From the NCBI GenBank assembly GCA_934090795.1, contig CAKOJQ010000003.1:1-64000 (forward strand): DNA of 64,000 nt, read 5' to 3'. The translations under genes were made by a program, and so were the position numbers. Of this stretch, positions 17,522-24,533 are shown in pieces. The notes beneath the pieces were generated by a model, which worked only from the letters and a program-made list of their open reading frames with translations, made no database searches and was not told where the DNA came from. The stretch comes from an uncultured Bacilli bacterium (lineage in GTDB: Bacteria; Bacillota_I; Bacilli_A; RF39; UBA660). Positions within the stretch are counted from its first letter, which is position 1; every line of letters begins with the position of its first letter.

Positions 17522-18116
17522 TATTCTTTTTAAAGCTTACTGATAAGCCATCTCCAATATCATAAAATTTAGTAACATAATCTTTATTGTTATTTAAAAA
17601 TTCAATATAATTTTCTATTTTAGTAACTATTCCTCTAACATTTTTACTTTTAATAGATGCTTTATCTTTAACTAAACCATGAAATTTTAAGTTATCAGTA
17701 ATTATTACTCCACCTGGATTTAAATAATTACAAAATCTTTCAAAGTATTTGATATATCCACCTTTAGCAGCATCAATAAAGATTAAATCATATTTACGTC
17801 CTGTTAAACTCACTTCTAATGCATCATTATATACTATTTCAATTCTTTTATCTAAACCACAAGCATTAACATTTTTAACTGCTTCACGATATCTTTTCTC
17901 GTCTTTTTCAATAGTTGTAATTTCTACTGTATCTGTTGCATTGGCCATAAGTATTGCTGAATAACCTATTGCAGTACCTATTTCTAAAACAGTCTTAACA
18001 TTATTAAGTTTAATATATTTCATAATAAATTTAATAGAATCAAGTTCTATAATAGGAATATTATTTGCTTCAGCATATCTTTCCATTTCTAAAATTGTCT
18101 CTTTCACAGGGAACAC
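17511..18116 (-). CDS. trmR: tRNA 5-hydroxyuridine methyltransferase TrmR (O-methyltransferase)
   Basis: SAM-dependent methyltransferase that converts ho5U34 to mo5U34. The 201-residue protein has motif I VLEIGTAIGYSAI (about 42-54), acidic IEKDEKRY, the metal/catalytic FIDAAKGGY motif, IITDN, and the C-terminal GDGLSVS characteristic of the YrrM family. The start is ambiguous: GTG at 18116, or GTG at 18107 with a better-spaced AAGGAA. It is the first gene of the tRNA-modification operon that ends near greA. Confidence 0.88.
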   Translation of the reverse strand: MFPVKETILEMERYAEANNIPIIELDSIKFIMKYIKLNNVKTVLEIGTAIGYSAILMANATDTVEITTIEKDEKRYREAVKNVNACGLDKRIEIVYNDALEVSLTGRKYDLIFIDAAKGGYIKYFERFCNYLNPGGVIITDNLKFHGLVKDKASIKSKNVRGIVTKIENYIEFLNNNKDYVTKFYDIGDGLSVSFKKNNEK

Positions 18117-18159
18117 TTCCTTACGAACTAGATTATATCATAGGTTATTTAAAAAATGC

Positions 18160-18193
18160 AAAAAAATAAGAAAAGGAACTATTTTGTAGTTCC
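18160..18193 (-). terminator. Rho-independent terminator
   Basis: GGAACTA (18175-18181) and TAGTTCC (18187-18193) form a 7-bp stem with a 5-base loop, followed by a T-rich run on the minus strand. It overlaps the stop codon of the paralogous membrane-protein pair. Confidence 0.8.
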
Positions 18194-18805
18194 ATTATTG
18201 TTAAAAGTTATTTTTTTAATTTTGGCTGGTATTTGAATATCGCTAACTAATGTTTCATCATTTGTTCTTTCGGGATAATTTACAACAACGAAATTTATCA
18301 TATCTTCATTTGATAATTTATTCACGTTATAGTTACTTTTTTCTTTTAAATTTTTAAGTTCTTCTTCTAAACATTTTATTTTTTCTTCTAATTTCTTTAT
18401 TTCTTTAGGTATTTCTTTTATAGTTAATCTATTTTCCTTATATGTTCCAAATGAACGTTTTAAACACATTTGTGAAATTATACTAGTTCCACCAAATAAA
18501 ATTAGTAAACCAATTAGTTTAGCAATTGTACTGTTCATTATACTAAATATCGGAAAAGAAAATGGGGACATTACTAATAAATCTATAACCGAAAATATAT
18601 TTCTCCATTTAATATTATCTTTGGATTGTTCTAATAATTCTTTTAACTTATTTACATATTTATTTTCTCTTTCAATTTCATTTTGTAAAGATAGAATTCT
18701 ATATGTGTCTTCATTTTCATTAGATTCTACTATTTTAAATTCATTTTCATCTTGTACAACTACCCCAACTTTAGTTGTTTCATTTAAATATAATTCTTTA
18801 TTCAT
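18179..18805 (-). CDS. Membrane/coiled-coil protein, second of a paralogous pair
   Basis: 208 residues. The N-terminal motif LNETTKVGVVVQD closely parallels LNETTGIGFIYDG of the upstream gene. The order is: short N-terminal domain, coiled coil (about 40-65), two membrane helices (about 70-110) and a second coiled coil (about 120-160, Lys/Glu heptads). The C-terminal segment contains NFVVVNYPE, paralleled by LSIINYSNG in the partner. It is in operon 17 bp after that partner. The family is not recognised; topology would place both coiled coils on the same side of the membrane. Confidence 0.6.
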   Translation of the reverse strand: MNKELYLNETTKVGVVVQDENEFKIVESNENEDTYRILSLQNEIERENKYVNKLKELLEQSKDNIKWRNIFSVIDLLVMSPFSFPIFSIMNSTIAKLIGLLILFGGTSIISQMCLKRSFGTYKENRLTIKEIPKEIKKLEEKIKCLEEELKNLKEKSNYNVNKLSNEDMINFVVVNYPERTNDETLVSDIQIPAKIKKITFNNNGTTK

Positions 18806-18822
18806 ATTATTTTCCTCTTTCT

Positions 18823-19443
18823 TTAATTTATATTAAAATCATAATTTTTTACTTTAATGTTGCTTAATTCTGAATCACTATATTTTTCTTTTGATCCATT
18901 AGAATAATTAATTATTGATAAATCTATTTCATCAATATTTAAGTTATTAGTTTTACTAAACTTAGCTTGTTTTTTCATATCATCTAATTCTTTTTGCAAA
19001 AGACTTATTTTATCTCTATTATTTTTAATTAAATTTGGAAGTACTTCTTTTTTTAATCCATAATTTTCCTTAAACGATTTATTGATTAATTCATATACTG
19101 TAGTAACTAATATATTTATAGAACTTAATACAATACCTACAATTGTAAGAAAAATAATATTATTTGGAGTAACTAATGTATTAATAACTAATAATAAGCA
19201 AAATTCAGAAATAATACTAATAATTATTCCATTATATTTGTTTTTAATATTTTTTTCAATTAAATCTAATGTATCGATATTCTCACTTAAATTATGTTGT
19301 TCAATCTCCAAATTGTTTTCTATTATCATTATTTCATTTGCTTCTTTAGGCATATTTTTAGAATCTACAATATAATTTTTTTCTTCTCCATCATATATAA
19401 ATCCTATACCAGTTGTTTCATTTAATAATGTTCTTTCATCCAC
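18823..19443 (-). CDS. Membrane/coiled-coil protein, first of a paralogous pair
   Basis: 206 residues with the same order as its downstream paralogue: LNETTG-containing N-terminus, coiled coil (about 40-65), two hydrophobic helices (about 70-115), a second coiled coil and a short tail containing DLSIINYSN. It has its own consensus promoter. No known domain was recognised. The tandem duplication suggests a heteromeric membrane complex; the process is unknown. Confidence 0.6.
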   Translation of the reverse strand: MDERTLLNETTGIGFIYDGEEKNYIVDSKNMPKEANEIMIIENNLEIEQHNLSENIDTLDLIEKNIKNKYNGIIISIISEFCLLLVINTLVTPNNIIFLTIVGIVLSSINILVTTVYELINKSFKENYGLKKEVLPNLIKNNRDKISLLQKELDDMKKQAKFSKTNNLNIDEIDLSIINYSNGSKEKYSDSELSNIKVKNYDFNIN

Positions 19444-19471
19444 TTGTTAATCACTTCCGTTTGTATAAAAT

Positions 19472-19500
19472 ATATTATTAAAATATACTTTAAAAGTCAA
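19472..19500 (-). promoter_or_regulatory. Promoter of the paralogous membrane pair
   Basis: Minus-strand TTGACT (19495-19500), 17-bp spacer, TAATAT (19472-19477), positioned about 30 bp before the first gene. Confidence 0.65.
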
Positions 19501-19518
19501 TTCGAAATTTATTTTAAT

Positions 19519-20667
19519 TTAACAATCTTTATAAAGATCATAAAGGTATTCTAAATCCATTTGTTGTAATACTTGTTTTAGATAGTCTTTATTTTTAGGA
19601 CTTCTTAAATCAATATTACTTTGATAAGCTTTGTCTTTCCAAAAATTACTATTATCTTTATCTAAATATGTTTCTTTTAATAATTTTTCATTCAAATTTA
19701 TATCATAACCTATACCATGATTTCTAAAATCGGCATCATCATATTGCGATTCATTAGTGTTTTTAATTAAATTATTATTATATTCTATTTCTTTATAAAC
19801 TTCGCCACATTGAAATATTATTTTGTTAGGATCTATTCCTGAAATACTTTTACCATACATTATAGGATATTTAATATCTTTTGGAAGTTCATCATGGCCA
19901 ATAATTTGATAATCACCATAATATATATTATTATCCATAATATGTTGTGTTGGATATGTTGGTAATGTTTTAAGTTTATTTATAGATACATTTTTATCTT
20001 CAGTTAATATATGAAATATTTCTATTATTAAAGGTCTTCCCATAAGTATATCCCAGTATTTAAATCCTTTTTTAGTTCTTTTATATACATCCATTAATAT
20101 TCTTCCATAAGTATAACTGTGTTTTCCAACCTTTACTCTAAAATAATCACCTTCTTTATAGTTAATATGATTGCGTTTTTCATTAATAAATAATTTTAAT
20201 TCTTCTAAGTCATCAGCTGTTAAATCGTTAATATAGTTATTTAACCATTCTATTAACGAGTCTAAATCACTAATTTTATCATCAAAATATTCTTTTAAGA
20301 ATGTTTTTTGCATTGTATAGTTTCCTATTATGTAATATCCTTCTTTGTCCTTCGGTTTAGATATATAAAAGTAGGTTCCATAACCACTTAAATTCTCAAT
20401 TACTGAAAAAGTTGTTTTTTTAGGTTTACCTCTATTTGTTTTGGGAAGTATTATTTTGTGATTATTAGTTGTATCATAATCGACATCTTTCTCTTCTAAA
20501 GAAAAATACTTATCAGTGATAAAAATATTAATTATTTTTACTATTTTATCTTTATCAAAATAAACAAGTATTTTAATACAACCATCCTCATATATTTCAC
20601 ATTTATAATTATCTTTAAGAGGCTTTATACCTAAATATTTTCGATATTCATTACTATATATTTCCAT
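19519..20667 (-). CDS. Imm26-like immunity-family protein with an extra N-terminal domain
   Basis: 382 soluble residues. From about residue 170 the sequence EGDYFRVKVGKHSYTYGRIL, followed by GRPLIIEIFHIL and YGDYQIIGHDEL, matches the Imm26 (immunity protein 26) pattern known from polymorphic-toxin loci. The first 160 residues (with YGTYFYISKPKDKEGYYIIG) and the C-terminal tail are unassigned. No matching toxin gene is beside it; the neighbour is a broken Fic gene. If real, it is an orphan immunity or defence-related gene. Family match is from pattern memory only. Confidence 0.5.
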   Translation of the reverse strand: MEIYSNEYRKYLGIKPLKDNYKCEIYEDGCIKILVYFDKDKIVKIINIFITDKYFSLEEKDVDYDTTNNHKIILPKTNRGKPKKTTFSVIENLSGYGTYFYISKPKDKEGYYIIGNYTMQKTFLKEYFDDKISDLDSLIEWLNNYINDLTADDLEELKLFINEKRNHINYKEGDYFRVKVGKHSYTYGRILMDVYKRTKKGFKYWDILMGRPLIIEIFHILTEDKNVSINKLKTLPTYPTQHIMDNNIYYGDYQIIGHDELPKDIKYPIMYGKSISGIDPNKIIFQCGEVYKEIEYNNNLIKNTNESQYDDADFRNHGIGYDINLNEKLLKETYLDKDNSNFWKDKAYQSNIDLRSPKNKDYLKQVLQQMDLEYLYDLYKDC

Positions 20668-20715
20668 AAATTTTCCTTTGACTATTTGTTATCTAATTCA
20701 AATATTGGATACGCA

Positions 20716-20956
20716 TTATCCTTCATATTCATAACTAAAATCTATACACTTCATAAAAACCTGTCTATCATTAATTTTATCAGTTAATGCATTTTGAAGT
20801 AATAATCTGATTTCTAAATCTTTAACTAGGCTTCTTTCCATAGCAAGTAAATAATCTTCTTTATTAACCTTGCTCCAATCAATTACTTTATTTAATTCTT
20901 TCTTCTTCATGAGCAAGATCCACTAAATTAGAAATTCCTAGTTTGTTTTCTAACAT
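20716..20956 (-). pseudogene. Fic-family protein remnant (internal deletion and frameshift)
   Basis: Reading from 20956, the first 22 codons encode MLENKLGISNLVDLAHEEER and then stop. This is the usual N-terminus of class Fic proteins that begin MLENKLG. Overlapping in another frame, a 60-residue stretch (DWSKVNKEDYLLAMERS, then ALTDKINDRQVFMK) matches the C-terminus of the same family. The central part with the catalytic HPFxxGNGR motif is missing. An AMPylating Fic gene has therefore lost its core and frame. It is adjacent to the Imm26-like gene. Confidence 0.75.
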
Positions 20957-21074
20957 TATATACCTCTAATAATATACTTATATTATACTATAAAAAACAT
21001 TATATTACTATTAAATACAATCAATAATCCTCTTCTAAAATATTGTTTAACAATTAAAATAACTCATTATCTAC

Positions 21075-21944
21075 TTACTTTTTTACTAATACCTTTTTAA
21101 ATTCATTTTTCTTTTCAATTTTATTATTAATAAAAGAATAATGTACGACCACTATGTTATCATCAAATATTTCAGCGGTTAAAAATCCAGGTCTAGTAGC
21201 ATTTTTATCAAGTTCTGCATTTGATAAATTAATAACTGGATCATCACACATAGCCGGAATAAATATTCTTTCTCCTTTGCCACCAGTTTTTACTTTTATA
21301 TGATAATAATGTGAATGTCCTTTAAAACTCAAACATTCAATAGTATAAGGAAGACATAATTTATATGAATCTATAGTATGTTGTAAACTAATTATATTCC
21401 CATCCCAATTTATAAATGATTTTTTTAAATCTAAGATATTTATGTCGTCTCTTGATGATAAAATACCTCTTACAAATGGATGCTTATTTACTGCTCTATA
21501 GTCATGGTTTCCAAGTAATGCATATGTTTTAATATTTTCATCAAAAGGATATTCATTAATAAAATATTCTGCCTGTTGTAGAACATTTAAATCATTTCTG
21601 GGCTTAACATCTCCTTCAATAATATCTCCACCATTTAAAATAACATTAAACCCATTTGCAACAGCAAAATCAAACATACCATATGTATAATTCATATTTT
21701 CATAAATTGAACAATAATGTGCATCACTGTTAATTAATATTTTTTTATTACCAATACATGTTTTACATAAAAGTTTATTTAATTCTTTATCATATTTACC
21801 AGTAGAATATAAAATACTTAATAAAATATTATTTTCTAAATAATTAAACTTTTCCCTTAAATAATCAAAATCATGGCGCTTTTCATAGCAATTACATATT
21901 TGTATCTTTAAATCTTTATTCAAGTCTTTTAAACTTTTTATCAT
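21075..21944 (-). CDS. Calcineurin-like metallophosphoesterase
   Basis: 289-residue phosphoesterase. The binuclear metal motifs are visible in order: SDAHYC (DxH, about 75), GGDIIEG (GD), GNHDYR (GNHD, about 145) and GHSHYYH (GHxH, about 215). There is no signal peptide. A roughly 70-residue N-terminal helical extension precedes the core. Such enzymes hydrolyse phosphodiesters (nucleic acid ends, cyclic nucleotides or others); the substrate is not predictable. Accessory context with Imm26-like and Fic remnants nearby. Confidence 0.85.
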   Translation of the reverse strand: MIKSLKDLNKDLKIQICNCYEKRHDFDYLREKFNYLENNILLSILYSTGKYDKELNKLLCKTCIGNKKILINSDAHYCSIYENMNYTYGMFDFAVANGFNVILNGGDIIEGDVKPRNDLNVLQQAEYFINEYPFDENIKTYALLGNHDYRAVNKHPFVRGILSSRDDINILDLKKSFINWDGNIISLQHTIDSYKLCLPYTIECLSFKGHSHYYHIKVKTGGKGERIFIPAMCDDPVINLSNAELDKNATRPGFLTAEIFDDNIVVVHYSFINNKIEKKNEFKKVLVKK

Positions 21945-22018
21945 AATATATAACTTCTTTCTTAGAATTTATAATAACAAATAATAACAGATATAATCAA
22001 GCAAAAAAATTTTTTTAA

Positions 22019-22510
22019 TTAAGATTCAAAGTCAATAAATTTTTTATATTTCTTTCCACAATTATTGCAAGTAAGTGATATAGTTATCCAAGTAAATGCA
22101 TTGGATATATCTTTAAATCCAATTTCTTTTAATTCATCTTCATCAGGATATTCATATTTTATAGAAATAGAAAAATTACTATCTTTACAACGACTACAAT
22201 TAAAAAGTTTATCTTTAACCTTATTTTTATTAATTGTTCTTAAAGTATTATCATCTTCACAATTAGCATCATAACCATCTATACAACTATTAAATACTTT
22301 AATTAACCGACCACATTTTAAACATTTTGCACTTAATGATATTGAATCATTTTCATCACTCAAATAAGTACCAAGAATAATATTCTTTTCAATCTCACCA
22401 TTATAATAAATGTTAAAAGCATTTGTTTCACAACAATTAACACTTCCAGAAGTAATATCATTTTTAATATAATCAGTTTTAAAAAAAGGTTTTATTTTTA
22501 ATGGAATCAT
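22019..22510 (-). CDS. Hypothetical protein with three CxxC zinc-binding pairs
   Basis: 163 residues. Cys pairs CLKC (about 62-65), CSRC (about 105-108) and CNNC (about 150-153), plus CC near the N-terminus, suggest a zinc-ribbon-like fold. No enzyme motif is seen. An AGGAGA ribosome site is just upstream. It lies behind a candidate structured RNA with its own promoter and terminator, so its expression might be controlled by read-through from that RNA. Confidence 0.6.
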   Translation of the reverse strand: MIPLKIKPFFKTDYIKNDITSGSVNCCETNAFNIYYNGEIEKNIILGTYLSDENDSISLSAKCLKCGRLIKVFNSCIDGYDANCEDDNTLRTINKNKVKDKLFNCSRCKDSNFSISIKYEYPDEDELKEIGFKDISNAFTWITISLTCNNCGKKYKKFIDFES

Positions 22511-22557
22511 TTTTCTTTCTCCTATTATTCATTTCTATTTATTAAAATTTTATTATT

Positions 22558-22707
22558 AAAAAAAGCCTATTTCTAGCCTTCCTATAATTTTTATTTTTTA
22601 ATAAAAATAAGGCTCTATCCGAAAATAGACCCCTTACAAAAATGATTTAACATTTTTTCCATGCATAGACAATATACCATAAATATGTGTCTATGTAAAC
22701 CATTAGT
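22558..22707 (-). ncRNA. Candidate structured RNA / attenuator upstream of the zinc-ribbon-like gene
   Basis: A consensus minus-strand promoter would start this RNA near 22707. It contains four successive helices: CATAGACA/TGTCTATG (22664-22671 with 22688-22695), AAAAATG/CATTTTT, GGTCTAT/ATAGAGCC, and a long hairpin AGCCTTATTTTTA pairing with TAAAAAT...AAGGCT. It ends in AGGCT plus a T7 run at 22564-22558. The last segments can pair in alternative ways (two AGGCT copies compete for one AGCCT), as in attenuators or riboswitches. No known riboswitch class was recognised. Confidence 0.55.
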
Positions 22708-22714
22708 CCATATC

Positions 22715-22743
22715 TTTATAATTTTTAGTTACAGTTCAGTCAA
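22715..22743 (-). promoter_or_regulatory. Consensus promoter for the candidate structured RNA
   Basis: Minus strand TTGACT (22738-22743), exactly 17 bp, then TATAAA (22715-22720). It is among the best promoter matches in the window and lies 200 bp from the next start codon. Confidence 0.7.
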
Positions 22744-23200
22744 GAGATAGATAAATAAGTCTATCTTTTTTAAATACAACTTTTCATTTATCTAAGCTGT
22801 GAATAGTAACAATTTATGATTGTAACTTATCATTGTAAATAACGTATTATGAATATTTTCGATATTTAACTATCATTATAAATTTTCTTAAATAATTTTT
22901 ATCAAATCTTAATAAAATTATAATATTATCTCTCATAGAAAGTTTCTATTTTAATAGTCAATTTATCATTAACTATTATAAATATTTTTTCACAACCAAA
23001 GCATTTTACTGAAGACAAAATTTAATACAACTTTTCTTCTTATTTATGATATAATTCAATTATATGGATATAGTTTATTGATTGAATATATTTTTTGAAC
23101 ACAAGATACTGATTCAGTATCTATTATATACTCTAAAAACAAATTATAATTATAAAAAAAATATATATAAATAAACATGCCTACCTAAAACGGAGGATAA
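22744..23200. other. AT-rich divergent intergenic region
   Basis: No gene was found. It contains an imperfectly placed hairpin AGATAGA/TCTATCT with T6 on the plus strand (22745-22771), a longer-spaced inverted repeat TAATAGT/ACTATTA near 22955-22980, a TATAAT-like element near 23050, and the perfect palindrome described separately. The region presumably holds the divergent promoters of the S41 gene and the minus-strand RNA. Confidence 0.4.
23104..23122. promoter_or_regulatory. Perfect 19-bp palindrome, candidate operator
   Basis: AGATACTGA, a central T, then TCAGTATCT: 9-bp perfect arms. It lies about 80 bp upstream of the S41 gene, directly after a TTGAAC hexamer and before TATA-rich sequence, as expected for a repressor site overlapping a promoter. 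Confidence 0.5.
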
Positions 23201-24397
23201 ATGGACAAAAGATATCAAGAAGATTTAGACTATTTTTTGAATTTTGCCGAAAGCAAAAGAGGAAAAGAACTTGATAAAAAGTATTATAACGAAAGCATGC
23301 ATTTAGATTTCTATTTCTTGCATAGTAAAAAAGAATTAAATAATTTTATAAATACTTTCTTAAAAAATAACAAGATAAACGATGATTATGATTTTTTTTA
23401 CTTTATGAATTGCATTATAAAATATATGAGTGGCCACATTGATGCCCATACAAGATTAATAATGAGTAATAATAACAATTCTTACCCTCTTTCTATTCAA
23501 TCTATAAATAATAAATTATATGTTACAAGATGTAGTGAGGAAAAATATAGTTACAGCGAACTACTAGAAATTAATAATGTTAGTATTAGTAAAATAACAG
23601 AAGAATTAGAAAAATGTACAAGTTATGGAACTACTAATTGGTTTTTTAATAGACTTCATTCTGATTTAAATGATAAAAACATCTTATTATCTTTGCCAAG
23701 CATAAAAAATAACGCTAAGTATATAGAATATAAAACTTCAAAAGGAATTATAAAATATGAAATAAATAAAGATTATTCTAAAGAACTTACAATTATTAGA
23801 AAAGAAGATTTTAAACAATTTCAAATTAAAGATAATATATTAATTTTTAAATATCCTAAATGCACAAATAAGTTTATTCCAGACATTAAAAAAATAAAGA
23901 ATTTAATACATGATAATAACATCGATACCTTTATTTTAGATTTAAGAGGTAATTCCGGTGGAAGATCTTCATTAATTGAGCCATTAATAAAATATTTAAA
24001 ACGTACTAGACTAAAATTAGTAACTCTGGTAAATAAAAGTGTTTTTTCAAGTGGCAGAATGGCAGCCATAAACATGTTAAAAATTGGAAGTAAAATAGTT
24101 GGTCAAGGTATTGGAACACCAATAAATTGCTTTGGTTATATATTTGGAAATGGAGAACTCCCAAATACTAAATTTACATTTAACTTTTCAAGAGTCTATT
24201 GGTATGAAGATAAAAAAAGACACATAATAAAGGGAATTTATACTAAAAAGAAACTTCATAAATTTCCTAAAAGTTTTTTTGAGCCAAAATACTTAGAAAT
24301 AGACTATTATATCAATTTAACAATAGAAGATTATAAATCTGAGAAAGACGTTATGTTAGAAAAATGCTGTGATTGGATAAAAAACAACAAATTGTAA
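23201..24397 (+). CDS. S41-family (tail-specific protease-like) protein without export signal
   Basis: 398 residues. The C-terminal half carries the S41 core: FILDLRGNSGGRSSLIEPL (about 245-265) and VNKSVFSSGRMAAINM, where the Ser of SSG is the expected nucleophile, followed by a GxG region GQGIGTPINCFGY. The N-terminal half is helical and holds GHIDAHTRL, typical of the S41 N-terminal part. Unlike secreted CtpA-type enzymes it has no signal peptide, membrane helix or obvious PDZ domain, so it appears cytoplasmic. Plus-strand monocistronic gene with GGAGG ribosome site. Confidence 0.75.
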   Translation: MDKRYQEDLDYFLNFAESKRGKELDKKYYNESMHLDFYFLHSKKELNNFINTFLKNNKINDDYDFFYFMNCIIKYMSGHIDAHTRLIMSNNNNSYPLSIQSINNKLYVTRCSEEKYSYSELLEINNVSISKITEELEKCTSYGTTNWFFNRLHSDLNDKNILLSLPSIKNNAKYIEYKTSKGIIKYEINKDYSKELTIIRKEDFKQFQIKDNILIFKYPKCTNKFIPDIKKIKNLIHDNNIDTFILDLRGNSGGRSSLIEPLIKYLKRTRLKLVTLVNKSVFSSGRMAAINMLKIGSKIVGQGIGTPINCFGYIFGNGELPNTKFTFNFSRVYWYEDKKRHIIKGIYTKKKLHKFPKSFFEPKYLEIDYYINLTIEDYKSEKDVMLEKCCDWIKNNKL

Positions 24398-24482
24398 TAA
24401 TCATTAAAGTAATTCTTTATTTTAGTCTTTTATAAAATCTAAATATTCAAATTTCTTGTCCTAAAAATTTTTTCGCCAAAAT

Positions 24483-24527
24483 AAAAAGATTGAAATACAC
24501 TATTAGTATTAATTTCAATCTTTTTTT
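24483..24527. terminator. Bidirectional terminator between S41 gene and ppdK
   Basis: AAAAAGATTGAAAT (24483-24496) pairs with ATTTCAATCTTTTT (24512-24525), with T-runs in both directions. It serves the two convergent genes. Confidence 0.85.
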
Positions 24528-24533
24528 ATTTAA

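Noticed and set aside
22744..22771. Terminator on the plus strand
   Set aside because: The AGATAGA/TCTATCT hairpin has a T-run but no upstream plus-strand gene to end, so I left it as a note in the intergenic entry.
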